In this document: piece after piece, positions 44,824 through 53,860 of the stretch
How the letters are laid out: each line of letters begins with the position of its first letter
How positions within the stretch are numbered: position 1 is the stretch's first letter
NCBI GenBank assembly: GCA_965203475.1
Contig: OZ241890.1
Location: forward strand, 186,001 to 250,000
Direction: 5' to 3'
DNA length: 64,000 nucleotides
DNA from: JABDMD01 sp965203475
Lineage (GTDB): Bacteria > Pseudomonadota > Gammaproteobacteria > UBA4575
Made by a program: the position numbers and the translations under genes
The notes under the pieces: generated by a model
Told to the model about the DNA's origin: nothing
What the model saw: only the letters and a program-made list of their open reading frames with translations
Databases searched by the model: none

Positions 44824-45981
44824 GTGGTCGAAAGAAAACAATACTTAAGAAGACTTAAGGCTCTTGTTGGTCAACACCGTGTGATTACCATAATAGGCGC
44901 ACGACAGGTGGGTAAAACTCAGTTAGCGAAAGATTTTTGCGCCCTGCAAAAAAAAGAAATTCACTACTATGATTTGGAAAATCCTGAAGACTTAGCTCGT
45001 TTGCAAGATCCAATGCTGGCTTTGAAGCCGTTAAAAGGGTTAGTAGTTATTGATGAGGTGCAGCGTAAAAAAGATTTGTTTCCGATATTACGTGTGCTTG
45101 TAGACCGACCGCGATCACCTGCAAAATTTTTATTGCTCGGAAGCGCATCTCCGGAACTTATTCAGCATAGCTCTGAAACCCCTGCGGGAAGAATTTTCTA
45201 CTTTGAAATGTCAGGATTTAACGTAAGTGAAATAGGTGTTCAACATTTTGAAAAACTTTGGTTAAGAGGAGGCTTTCCAAGATCCTATTTAGCAAAATCT
45301 AACACTCAGAGTTTTGAGTGGCGAAGTGCATTTATTAAAACGTTTTTAGAACAAGATATCCCGCAGCTGGGCATTCAAACACGCGCAACAACATTAAGAC
45401 GATTTTGGAACATGCTTGCACATTACCATGGACAAACATTGAATTTTTCAGAGCTTGGCCGAGCATTTGGTGTTTCAGACACCACAATTAGGTATTATCT
45501 GGATCAATTATCTTCTGCGTTGGTTTTGAAGCAATTGTTACCTTGGCATGAAAATATATCGAAACGTCAAGTAAAAGCCCCAAAAGTCTATATTTCAGAT
45601 AGCGGAATATTGCATTCATTGTTGAATATAAAGAGTAAGAGAGACCTTGAAAGTCATCCTAAAATAGGCGCATCTTGGGAAGGCTTTGTAATTAATGAAA
45701 TAACACGCTTAATGGATTTGGAGCAAGAAAATACTTTTTTTTGGGCAACCCATTCTGGGGCTGAATTAGATTTATTAGTAATGAGAGGTAGAAGCCGAAT
45801 TGGGTTTGAAGTGAAAAGAACGAGTTCGCCCAAATTCACACCTTCAATGAAAAACGCGGTTTCAGACTTAAAGCTTAATAGGCTTTACGTCGTTCACAAT
45901 GGAGAAAAAACGTTTAGTCTCGACAAAAAAGTTGAAGCGATACCTTTTGATAAAGTATTAAATAAAAAAATATTGCCTTAA
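44824..45981 (+). CDS. AAA_14/DUF4143 ATPase
   Basis: The 385-residue protein has the AAA_14 ATPase domain with Walker A GARQVGKTQL near 24-33, Walker B GLVVIDEVQ near 70-78, and LLGSASPELI as sensor. A winged-helix-like part (about 195-235) precedes the DUF4143 C-terminal domain. That domain shows AELDLLV near 312 and GFEVKRT near 328, a D...ExK arrangement as in restriction-endonuclease folds. The start is GTG; an ATG five bases earlier is out of frame. These ATPases are common mobile genes of uncertain role, sometimes proposed as addiction or defence components. Confidence 0.88.
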   Translation: MVERKQYLRRLKALVGQHRVITIIGARQVGKTQLAKDFCALQKKEIHYYDLENPEDLARLQDPMLALKPLKGLVVIDEVQRKKDLFPILRVLVDRPRSPAKFLLLGSASPELIQHSSETPAGRIFYFEMSGFNVSEIGVQHFEKLWLRGGFPRSYLAKSNTQSFEWRSAFIKTFLEQDIPQLGIQTRATTLRRFWNMLAHYHGQTLNFSELGRAFGVSDTTIRYYLDQLSSALVLKQLLPWHENISKRQVKAPKVYISDSGILHSLLNIKSKRDLESHPKIGASWEGFVINEITRLMDLEQENTFFWATHSGAELDLLVMRGRSRIGFEVKRTSSPKFTPSMKNAVSDLKLNRLYVVHNGEKTFSLDKKVEAIPFDKVLNKKILP

Positions 45982-46083
45982 ATTGTTCCAGAGATCTTTG
46001 GGAATAGACAATTTCAGGGTAAAATCAAACCAATAATATTAGATGTTCCACAAAATATTAATTAAATAAGTGGAGAGGTTGCC

Positions 46084-46836
46084 ATGAAAAAAATACTAAT
46101 AGCATTTGTAGTTCTCTTACTCATCATTGCAGGCGGTGCTTATTACTTGCTGGGCAATTTAGACAATATTGTAAAAGCGGCTATTGAAAAATATGGATCA
46201 CAAGTAACACAGACCAGTGTCAATGTGGGCAGTGTGCATATTGGATTAACCGATGGTTTGGGTTCGATCTCGGGTTTAAAAATTGGTAACCCCAAAGGTT
46301 TTTCATCCGACTACTTATTTAAAATGGACACCGTCAGTGTGCAGATGGATGTAGAAAAGTTATCTTCTGAGTTGATCGTGATTAATCAAATTCTTTTAGA
46401 TGGCCCCTCTGTCATTTATGAAATGAGTCAAAACGGTAGCAATGTAGATGCCATTCAAAAAAATGTGAATGCTTCAACGGGCGGCGGTTCCGGTGGTGAG
46501 GATGGCAGTGAAAGTGCAGGACCCAAACTTATCGTTGAAAACCTCATTGTGAAAAACGGTGACATTCAAGTAACGTCCAACATGGTGAAAGGAAAAACGC
46601 TTTCTACCAAAATGGAACCCATTCATATTCGTGATATTGGTAAGTCCTCCGGTGGTGCCACATCGAGTGAGGTAACAAAACAAGTATTGGCAGTACTCAT
46701 GAAACAAATTTCGGCTTCAGCCCAAAAAGTGGATTTGAAATCGTTAATGGATGAAGAAACCCTTAAAAAAATGGGTGAAGGAAAACTCAAAGATGTTGAA
46801 AAAGGCGCGATGGATAAAATCAAAAAATTATTTTAA
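46084..46836 (+). CDS. AsmA-like membrane-anchored protein of unknown function
   Basis: The 250-residue protein has one N-terminal membrane anchor (about 3-23) and a beta-rich periplasmic part with NVGSVHIGLTDGLGSISGL and LIVENLIVKNGDIQV. These repeated, AsmA/DUF748-like strands are typical of proteins that line lipid-transfer or outer-membrane biogenesis paths. A Gly/Ser-rich loop (STGGGSGGEDGSESAG) and a Lys-rich helical C terminus are also present. GGAGAGG lies before the ATG. No partner gene is adjacent. Confidence 0.6.
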   Translation: MKKILIAFVVLLLIIAGGAYYLLGNLDNIVKAAIEKYGSQVTQTSVNVGSVHIGLTDGLGSISGLKIGNPKGFSSDYLFKMDTVSVQMDVEKLSSELIVINQILLDGPSVIYEMSQNGSNVDAIQKNVNASTGGGSGGEDGSESAGPKLIVENLIVKNGDIQVTSNMVKGKTLSTKMEPIHIRDIGKSSGGATSSEVTKQVLAVLMKQISASAQKVDLKSLMDEETLKKMGEGKLKDVEKGAMDKIKKLF

Positions 46837-46887
46837 GCTTTAAATCTTTTTTCCTTTCAATAACCCATTGATTTATTTGAATTTAGT

Positions 46888-46923
46888 ATTATTGTATACT
46901 GTTAATATACAGTATACAATAAT
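46888..46923 (+). promoter_or_regulatory. 36-bp perfect palindrome before higBA
   Basis: ATTATTGTATACTGT (46888-46902) and ACAGTATACAATAAT (46909-46923) are perfect 15-base inverse copies around six bases. The higB ATG is at 46927, three bases further on. A TATACT box lies inside. This is almost certainly the operator for HigA-type autoregulation. Confidence 0.85.
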
Positions 46924-46926
46924 TTC

Positions 46927-47220
46927 ATGATTAAAAGCTTCAAACACAAAGGGCTTGAACGCTTTTTTAATCAAGGCAGTAAGGCGGGTATAACGGCTTC
47001 TCATGCCACAAGGTTACGATTAATTCTGGCAGTACTTGATGCAGCCCATGAGTTAAATGATATTAGGACTCCGGATTTTTATTTGCATGAGTTGAAAGGC
47101 AAAAGAAGTAGAACGTGGTCGGTAAAAGTAAATAAAAACTGGCGTGTAACTTTTAAATTGGAAGAAAACAGGATTGTAGATATCGATATTATTGAAGTTG
47201 ATTATGAAGATTATCATTGA
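46927..47220 (+). CDS. higB: HigB-type mRNA-interfering toxin
   Basis: The 97-residue protein follows the HigB pattern: MIKSFKHKGLERFFNQGSKAG (in parts), LRLILAVLDAA, LHELKGKRSRTWSVKVNKNWRVTFKLEE (in parts), and the C-terminal VDYEDYH. HigB cleaves mRNA in translating ribosomes. The antitoxin gene starts 13 bases after its stop. This is the second toxin-antitoxin pair in the island and differs in family from the one at 43,637. Confidence 0.95.
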   Translation: MIKSFKHKGLERFFNQGSKAGITASHATRLRLILAVLDAAHELNDIRTPDFYLHELKGKRSRTWSVKVNKNWRVTFKLEENRIVDIDIIEVDYEDYH

Positions 47221-47233
47221 GTATAGGTGATTT

Positions 47234-47524
47234 ATGGCGATGTTAAATGCTCCTCATCCGGGCGAATTATTAAAGAAATTATATCTTGAGCCGCTTGAGC
47301 TCACAGTGGGCAAAGTAGCGGATGGTTTGAAAATTACTCGTCCCATGCTTTCTAGAATTATTAATGGGCATTCAAATGTGACACCTGATATGGCATTACG
47401 ACTGGCAAAGGCTTTTGATACTTCCCCTGAGTTTTGGGTGAATGTGCAATCTAATTATGATTTAGATCAAGCAAAAGCAAACGAGAAAAAAATTAAGATA
47501 AAGTCGCTTTATAAAACAGCTTAA
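47234..47524 (+). CDS. higA: HigA-type antitoxin
   Basis: The 96-residue protein starts with NAPHPGELLKKLYLEPLEL, a HigA/VapI-type lead, then an XRE helix-turn-helix (GLKITRPMLSRIINGHSNVT, with TPDMALRLAKAFDTSPEFW). HigA binds HigB and represses the shared promoter; the palindrome upstream is its likely site. It closes the accessory island. Confidence 0.95.
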   Translation: MAMLNAPHPGELLKKLYLEPLELTVGKVADGLKITRPMLSRIINGHSNVTPDMALRLAKAFDTSPEFWVNVQSNYDLDQAKANEKKIKIKSLYKTA

Positions 47525-47603
47525 ATATTTAGGGCTAATCATGTATTAACAAGCCTTGAAAATAATAAAGATTTTACACAATAAAAATAATTATAGTGTT
47601 GGG

Positions 47604-50066
47604 ATGGTTGATAAAATAAAAAAATTTAATTTTCTATTTTGTATTACATTTTTTATTTGCACGTTTTCAGTTCATGCATCTATAAATAATAAAGCTTCTA
47701 TACAAGGTCTGCGAACCGTTGATGTTGATGGACAAGTGCATCACATCGGAAGTGATTTAGATGCTAAGCCCACGACCATTGTTTTTTTAAATACGCATTG
47801 TCCCATTGCACGTAAATATGTGCCTTTTTTAAATCAGCTTTATGAATTTGCAACTAAAAATAATTTGCATTTTTATGGAGTGGTGTCTGACCCTGCAGTG
47901 TCTTTGCTAGACGTAAAAACTTTTCAACAAGAATTTAGTATTACCTTTCCGCTAATTTTTGATTCAAATGGTGATCTTTCAAAACGATTAAACCCTGAAA
48001 TTACACCTGAAGCCTTTGTGATTAATAAGCATGATGAAATACTGTATCGAGGGCGCATTGATAATCGATTTGTATCAGTCGGTAAACAACGCACCAACAT
48101 TACATCACATGAATTACAAGATACGCTACATGCTGTAGTTCGCGAGCAATCTCCAACGTCTGCTTATGAAAAACCCGTAGGGTGTATTGCACCAAAATGG
48201 GAAAATGAAACGCTTGCAACTGATATTACGTATAACCAACATATTGCGCCGATCTTAAATGCCAATTGTGTCGAGTGTCATCGCCCGGGTGCAGTGGCTC
48301 CTTTTTCGCTACAAACGTATGAAGAGGCCAAACGCTGGGCGCCGATGATTAGTTTTGTCACGCAAAATCGAATTATGCCGCCATGGAAACCAGTTGCAGG
48401 TTTTGGAGAATTTCGTGATGAGCGAGTATTAAGTGATCATCAAATAAGTCTTTTAAAACAATGGGCAGAAAAGGGTGCGCCCAAAGGTGATGAGAGTGAT
48501 TTAGCCCCTGCGCCAGAATTTGGGAAACAAAAATGGGCTTTAGGTGAACCCGATGCCATCTTAAAAGTAAAAGAAGCGTTTCATGTACCTGCGGATGGGG
48601 ATGATATTTATCGTTTTTTTGTAATTCCTTCTAATTTTAAAAAGGATCGTTCTGTTATCGGAATCGATTTTCAACCCGGAGATCCTTCCGTTGTTCACCA
48701 TGCCATGGTGTTTATGGATTACAGCGGTCGTGCTAGAAAAATAGATAAGCAAGATCCTGAACCAGGTTTTGCAGTGTTTGGACCGGGTAATTTTATGAAT
48801 CCAGATTCGAGTGCAAATTTCTTAGCCGGATGGATTCCAGGTATGAAACCTTTAGCCTTACCGAAAGGTACGGCGATGTGGGTGCAAAAAGGTGGTGATG
48901 TATTGTTGCAAATTCACTATCACTTAACGGGAAAAGCCACCACCGATCAAAGTGAAGTGGCGTTTTATTTTCAAGAAGAATACCCACCGCAGTGGATTCA
49001 AGGTATTGCCATTGGCACACAGCAAATTGCAATTCCACCAAATGAAAAAGAATACACACGACATTTTTATATGAATGTGCCATCGGGGTTTCATATTTTA
49101 GATATTGCGCCCCACATGCATTACCTCGGCAATAAAGTTTTTGTACAAGTAACTTTTCCAGATGGCAAGGTGGAGCCGCTGATTAAAATTGAAGATTGGG
49201 ATATGCGCTGGCAAAACCGTTATACCTACCGCAAACCTTTTTATATTCCAGCAGGTAGTCGTATTGATGCGTGGTACACCTTTGATAACACGCTAGAAAA
49301 TCCATTTAATCCCAACACCACACCACAAACGACGCGTTGGGGATTGCGCTCAGAAGATGAAATGGCGCAGCTTTGGATGGTTATCACACCAGATGACTAT
49401 TATGTACGACTCGATTTATATCGCACCAGTCGTTTAAGCTGGTTTCGAGATGCTTCGAATATGGAGGTTGTTAAAGAAGAAAATCCATTTCATAGCATGA
49501 AAATTAGTGATGCGATTGAGATTGTAAAAAGTAAAAACCAATTTATCGTTGAAGAAAATAAAGTGCTAAACCAAGCAATTGATTCTAGCCAATATGAAGT
49601 TATGGTGCAGGCTCTAGAAGAATATACACGCGAACATAAAGATGATGTTGATGCGCATTCAACATTGGGCTACTTACTGTTTACTAAAGCCGTGTTTAAC
49701 GATGATCCTAAAAAGATATTCGAGTTTTATAAAAATGCACAAAACTCTCTAAAACGCGCATTGAAAATTGATCCCACGCATTGGCGCGCACGTATGACGT
49801 TAGCAACCGTATATAAACATGCGCCAGGTGAAATGAATTTAATGGAGGATGCTGTTGAATTATTAGAGGATGTTATTGCTGATCAGGAAACGCAAACACA
49901 AAAAGCCGAATTTGCTCACGCCTATAAAGACTTAAGCTATGTGCATGAACAATTGGGTGAATATGAGTTAGCCTTACAAGCCAGATTTAGAGGGGCGAAA
50001 CAGTTTCCAAAAGACCCTTATTTTTTGGATGATCCGGCATTATTATCTTCCAATGCTACGCACTAG
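47604..50066 (+). CDS. Redoxin - cytochrome c - copper monooxygenase-like - TPR multidomain secreted protein
   Basis: A signal peptide (KIKKFNFLFCITFFICTFSVHAS) follows the ATG at 47604; the frame opens at a TTG 48 bases earlier, so I prefer the ATG (820 residues). A thioredoxin-like redoxin domain comes first (about 25-180), with a single Cys in NTHCPIARKY. CVECH near 222 is a c-type heme site. A larger part resembles ascorbate-dependent copper monooxygenases: HHAMVF, HYH and HMHYLG carry the copper-type histidines (about 365-510). TPR-like helices (about 650-805) end the protein. Known relatives are mostly seen in metagenomes and Planctomycetes/Acidobacteria, from memory. Substrate and reaction are unknown. 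Confidence 0.8.
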   Translation: MVDKIKKFNFLFCITFFICTFSVHASINNKASIQGLRTVDVDGQVHHIGSDLDAKPTTIVFLNTHCPIARKYVPFLNQLYEFATKNNLHFYGVVSDPAVSLLDVKTFQQEFSITFPLIFDSNGDLSKRLNPEITPEAFVINKHDEILYRGRIDNRFVSVGKQRTNITSHELQDTLHAVVREQSPTSAYEKPVGCIAPKWENETLATDITYNQHIAPILNANCVECHRPGAVAPFSLQTYEEAKRWAPMISFVTQNRIMPPWKPVAGFGEFRDERVLSDHQISLLKQWAEKGAPKGDESDLAPAPEFGKQKWALGEPDAILKVKEAFHVPADGDDIYRFFVIPSNFKKDRSVIGIDFQPGDPSVVHHAMVFMDYSGRARKIDKQDPEPGFAVFGPGNFMNPDSSANFLAGWIPGMKPLALPKGTAMWVQKGGDVLLQIHYHLTGKATTDQSEVAFYFQEEYPPQWIQGIAIGTQQIAIPPNEKEYTRHFYMNVPSGFHILDIAPHMHYLGNKVFVQVTFPDGKVEPLIKIEDWDMRWQNRYTYRKPFYIPAGSRIDAWYTFDNTLENPFNPNTTPQTTRWGLRSEDEMAQLWMVITPDDYYVRLDLYRTSRLSWFRDASNMEVVKEENPFHSMKISDAIEIVKSKNQFIVEENKVLNQAIDSSQYEVMVQALEEYTREHKDDVDAHSTLGYLLFTKAVFNDDPKKIFEFYKNAQNSLKRALKIDPTHWRARMTLATVYKHAPGEMNLMEDAVELLEDVIADQETQTQKAEFAHAYKDLSYVHEQLGEYELALQARFRGAKQFPKDPYFLDDPALLSSNATH

Positions 50067-50075
50067 ATTCTAAAA

Positions 50076-50867
50076 CTACTGAAAAATTTTAAAGGTTACA
50101 TCTGGCGTATCGGATTTAAGTGGTTTGCCTAAATTAAAAACACCGCTTCTGGCAAGCACTTGTTCATCTTTTGAGACGTGAATTTTTTTGCCGTTTTCAA
50201 ATTTAATATAAGTGCCGTTAAAGCTGTTATCTTTTAATAATATCTTTCCGTCTTTGAAAAGTATTTTGGCATGCGCACGGGACACGTATTTATTTTGAAT
50301 CACAATGTCGCAACTGGGGTCACGTCCGATTTGACAGCTTGCCGATTTATTAGAAAGGATTTGTTTGTCTCCATTCTTGTAGGAAAGCTCAATACTAATC
50401 CCATTACTTTTTTCAAGGGGCTCAATTTCTAATTCTGGTAATTTGGGTTTGCTGGGTTTAGGCTTAGGCGTAGCTTTTGGCTTGACTTTAGCCTTTCGGT
50501 TGGCAACATTTGCTCTAGACTCTTCCAAAGCCACTTTCTTTTCGGTGGCAGGAGTTGTTGCCGCTAAAATTTCAGATTCTAAATCACTAATAGAAGACTG
50601 AATTTTTGATTCTGGCTTGGCGGGCTTTTTATTGCTTTTAACACTAATGGCATCATCCAGTTCTTTAATTTTTGTATCGCTTAGAACTATGGCAGGTTTT
50701 TTCTTAGGCTCCGGCGTTGCTTCTTGATTGTCTTCTTCCTCATTAGGCAATCGGCGATCGACTAATCGTCTTCTATTTTTCGTAACCAATACACCATCAC
50801 TGTCAATAAATGGATAGGTAACCTTGCGCCCCCAGCGACGCCGTTCTTGTTTTCTACGATTGGTCAT
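50076..50867 (-). CDS. FHA-domain protein with basic N-terminal signature (paralogue 1)
   Basis: The 263-residue protein ends in an FHA domain (about 155-255): CQIGRDPSCDIVI, YVSRAHAKI and SFNGTYI are the phosphothreonine-binding residues. The middle is low-complexity, rich in Lys, Pro and Ala. The N terminus RRKQERRRWGRK is followed by YPFIDSDGVLVTKNRRRLVDRR, shared with the next FHA gene (in parts). No membrane segment or kinase is seen. FHA proteins read Ser/Thr phosphorylation; the kinase here is not in the window. Confidence 0.85.
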   Translation of the reverse strand: MTNRRKQERRRWGRKVTYPFIDSDGVLVTKNRRRLVDRRLPNEEEDNQEATPEPKKKPAIVLSDTKIKELDDAISVKSNKKPAKPESKIQSSISDLESEILAATTPATEKKVALEESRANVANRKAKVKPKATPKPKPSKPKLPELEIEPLEKSNGISIELSYKNGDKQILSNKSASCQIGRDPSCDIVIQNKYVSRAHAKILFKDGKILLKDNSFNGTYIKFENGKKIHVSKDEQVLARSGVFNLGKPLKSDTPDVTFKIFQ

Positions 50868-51027
50868 TTGGCCTTGAATTTAGTACTAAACTAGAAGTAT
50901 GCCAATGCTGATAACACTTTGAATACCTTAATAAAGAATGGCGGCTGGAAGGTAGAAATCAGCCGATAATTTGGAGCCGATTTAGGTTTCTAAAATAGTT
51001 GAATGCTCAGTTTTTAAGCGTGATGAT

Positions 51028-51528
51028 TTAGGGGCAAAAATAGTGAATTACGTCTTTTTCAACGAACTCAATGGGAGTGCCAAGGCTTACAATTCCGCTA
51101 CCATGTAACACCATTTTCTCACCCATTAAAAACATTTCGCCTTCATCATTTTTGATATAGGTTCCGTTAGTGCTGTGATCGGTGATGGTGAAACCTTCAT
51201 CTTCAAAACGAAAGCGTGCGTGAAAACGTGAGGTATAACGATTTTGAAACGTTATTCCGCAACCCACCGCGCGACCTACAATTACTTCCGGAGAATTTGG
51301 AAAGATTTCATTAACGTCATCTTTGTACCATAAGAATAAACGCGTTGAAGCCGATTCATTTTCATTGGTACTGGTAATTTCAATGTTATTTACGCGTCGA
51401 TCAGGTAGACGTCGACGATCTTCACGAACGAGAGTTTGTTCACTGTCAAAAAAAGGATACGTTGGATTAAGGCCAGAAACACGTCGGTCAACATTACTTC
51501 TACGTTCGGTAGTAATATTTGAATTCAT
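51028..51528 (-). CDS. FHA-domain protein with basic N-terminal signature (paralogue 2)
   Basis: The 166-residue protein carries an FHA domain (about 65-160) with VIVGRAVGCGITF, YTSRFHARFRF and STNGTYI. Its N terminus, ERRSNVDRR then TYPFFDSEQTLVREDRRRLPDRR (in parts), matches the other FHA gene nearby, so the two are paralogues. It lacks that gene's long middle segment. They share a strand, 160 bases apart, but nothing shows they are one transcript. Confidence 0.85.
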   Translation of the reverse strand: MNSNITTERRSNVDRRVSGLNPTYPFFDSEQTLVREDRRRLPDRRVNNIEITSTNENESASTRLFLWYKDDVNEIFPNSPEVIVGRAVGCGITFQNRYTSRFHARFRFEDEGFTITDHSTNGTYIKNDEGEMFLMGEKMVLHGSGIVSLGTPIEFVEKDVIHYFCP

Positions 51529-51629
51529 AATTTATTGCTTAAATACCTTTCAGTAACATGCTTTTCGGCCACACAATTCTATCTCGTTAAATAACGAGCC
51601 TATGCTACGGAGCTAATGTAAATGCTTTT

Positions 51630-51797
51630 TTAAATTATTATGGATAACGATTGCGTTAACTGTGGAGCCCAAATTTTAAACATTGCAAACCCATAGGTGA
51701 TTAAGCCTAAAAATAACCACAATGCGAGTAAAAGTATGGGTGAAACCTGCTGATCTTCAAACGCGTGAAAATCAGCACTCTCAACTAGTTGACTCAT
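51630..51797 (-). CDS. Small single-span membrane protein, 55 residues
   Basis: The ATG at 51797 has AGGAG six bases before it. The protein begins MSQLVESADFHAF, contains one membrane helix (SPILLLALWLFLGLITYGFA, about 19-38), and ends IWAPQLTQSLSIII. It sits alone in a 520-base gap. I do not recognise the family. A 7-bp inverted repeat (CTCGTTA/TAACGAG, 51583-51598) lies after its stop but has no T run. The rest of the gap shows nothing coding. Confidence 0.65.
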   Translation of the reverse strand: MSQLVESADFHAFEDQQVSPILLLALWLFLGLITYGFAMFKIWAPQLTQSLSIII

Positions 51798-52051
51798 TGT
51801 TTCTCCTGCACAAATATGACTTATTTGCTAGGAAATTTTAACACGTTGAGTGTTGAGTTTGTATGACGTAACGCTAAATTTTTAATTGTAGATTTTTAGT
51901 AAAACTTCAACATTGATGCGTGATTATTGAATTTATTTACACAAAGATTTTCGTATTTATATCTAAATAAAGTAGAGATATTGCTTTTAAATGTTATTAT
52001 AACTTTAAGATTTTATTGAATAATTAAAATTAACAATTGATGTGTTTGTAA

Positions 52052-53341
52052 ATGTCTCAGGACCGGGAAAAAGTTCAAATATCTATTAAAGCATCTGAAA
52101 TTGAAATCAGCATCGATAACTCATTAATTAGTTCTGGTGCTTTAAAGGTAATTTCAGTGCTACAGGGTTCCGGATTTCAGGCCTATTTGGTGGGAGGAGG
52201 TGTGCGTGATTTGCTGTTAGGGCGACACCCAAAAGATTTTGATGTGGCTACCGATGCTCATCCTGAAGATGTACGAAAGTTATTTGAAGATAGCCGCATA
52301 ATCGGGCGGCGATTTCGAATTGTACATGTGTATTTCAATGATGAGCACGTAGAGGTTGCCACCTTTCGTGCCACGGATTGCGCCGATGTAAATCAACAAG
52401 GACGAATCATTAAAGACAATGTGTACGGAAATATGGAAGAAGATGCATTCCGCCGAGACTTTACAGCGAATGCTTTGTTTTATGATCCCACTACAAATGA
52501 AATTACCGATTTGGTTTTTGGGCAGCAGGATATTCAGGCCAAAGTATTACGCGTTATTGGAAATCCAGAGTTACGATTTCGTGAAGACCCGGTGCGGATG
52601 TTACGCGCGGTTCGATTAGCCACTAAATTAAATTTTGAAATTGAAGAACATGCGCGGGAAACAATTTTTACATTAGGACATTTGCTGGAAGAAGTGCCAT
52701 CGGCTCGTTTGTTCGATGAAATGATTAAACTTTTTCATAATGGTTTTGCTCTACAAACATTTCAGGCATTACGAGAATTTGGTTTGTTTAAATATATGTT
52801 TCCATTAACGGAAAAAGCATTGAAGCGAGATAAAAAATTATTTTCAAATTTTGTAATAAGCGCATTAAAAAATACGGATGAACGTATTCATTCTGGAAAA
52901 TCGGTCACTCCCGCTTTTTTGTATGCGGTTTTTTTATGGGGGCCGATGAAAAAATTAGCTAAGCAACTTGAATTTGAAGGGTTATCTGCACGTGTGGCCT
53001 ATGATGCGGCAGCAAAAGATACGACTTATTCACAATCACCTTACACCTCAATTCCAAAACGCTTTGCATTTTCTATGCGTGAAATTTGGGATTTGCAGCC
53101 TCGTTTTTTTAGGCGGCGCAATAAACAGGCGTATCGCTTATTAGAGCATCCTCGCTTTCGTGCTGCCTACGATTTTTTATGTCTACGTGCACAGGCAGGT
53201 GAGTCGGTAGATGAGCTTTGTGAATGGTGGACTGTGTTTCAAGATGTGGACCATGCTACGCAGCAAAAAATGCTGCGTAGCAAGAAGAAAAACTTTATTG
53301 TGGGCGCTTCTGGTAAACGCTCAGGGCATACTTATCACTAG
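52052..53341 (+). CDS. pcnB: Poly(A) polymerase I
   Basis: PcnB adds 3' poly(A) tails that mark RNAs for decay. The 429-residue protein has the nucleotidyltransferase core VGGGVRDLLLGRHPKDFDVATDA (in parts) at about 47-69, the RRDFTANALFYD motif, and an RNA-binding region with EDPVRMLRAVRLATKLNF. The C-terminal tail is basic (RSKKKNFIVGASGKRSGH). Against tRNA nucleotidyltransferase it has the PcnB-specific RRDFTANAL start and tail. It opens pcnB-folK-dgk-panB-panC; the first two are in the usual E. coli order. Confidence 0.95.
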   Translation: MSQDREKVQISIKASEIEISIDNSLISSGALKVISVLQGSGFQAYLVGGGVRDLLLGRHPKDFDVATDAHPEDVRKLFEDSRIIGRRFRIVHVYFNDEHVEVATFRATDCADVNQQGRIIKDNVYGNMEEDAFRRDFTANALFYDPTTNEITDLVFGQQDIQAKVLRVIGNPELRFREDPVRMLRAVRLATKLNFEIEEHARETIFTLGHLLEEVPSARLFDEMIKLFHNGFALQTFQALREFGLFKYMFPLTEKALKRDKKLFSNFVISALKNTDERIHSGKSVTPAFLYAVFLWGPMKKLAKQLEFEGLSARVAYDAAAKDTTYSQSPYTSIPKRFAFSMREIWDLQPRFFRRRNKQAYRLLEHPRFRAAYDFLCLRAQAGESVDELCEWWTVFQDVDHATQQKMLRSKKKNFIVGASGKRSGHTYH

Positions 53342-53362
53342 TTTTAAATTGAAGTTATAAAT

Positions 53363-53860
53363 ATGGCCATGTCGCGCGTTCATGCCTATATTGGTTTGGG
53401 AAGTAATCTTGATCATCCTAAGCAGCAAATTAAAGATGCTTTGCTCGAACTTGAAGCACTTCCAAACACACAACTCGTTGCAACATCCAGTCTGTATTGT
53501 AGCAAACCAATGGGTGATTTAGAGCAGCCTGATTACATTAATGCGGTGGCCAAAATTGCTACTTCCCTTAGCCCCGAGCGGCTGTTAGACGAATTACAAA
53601 AAATTGAGAATCAACATCAGCGTTCTCGAAAGGGTGAGCGCTGGGAACCTAGAACCCTGGATTTGGATATAATTTTGTATGCAGACCAAAAAATTGTTAC
53701 CCAGCGATTGGAAATTCCGCATTATGGAATGGCGGATCGAGAATTTGTATTAATTCCTTTACAAGAGATAGAAGAGGACCTCATTATTCCGGGTCAGGAG
53801 TCGCTTGCAAGGTTGATTGAAAACTTACCACCTCATGAGCTGAAAAAATTAGAACCATAA
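53363..53860 (+). CDS. folK: 6-hydroxymethyl-7,8-dihydropterin pyrophosphokinase
   Basis: FolK activates the pterin for folate synthesis. The 165-residue sequence starts with YIGLGSNLDHPKQQIKDAL and keeps the catalytic loop RKGERWEPRTLDLDIILY, including the Arg and the DLDI aspartates. It is 21 bases after pcnB and its stop abuts the next start. Confidence 0.96.
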   Translation: MAMSRVHAYIGLGSNLDHPKQQIKDALLELEALPNTQLVATSSLYCSKPMGDLEQPDYINAVAKIATSLSPERLLDELQKIENQHQRSRKGERWEPRTLDLDIILYADQKIVTQRLEIPHYGMADREFVLIPLQEIEEDLIIPGQESLARLIENLPPHELKKLEP

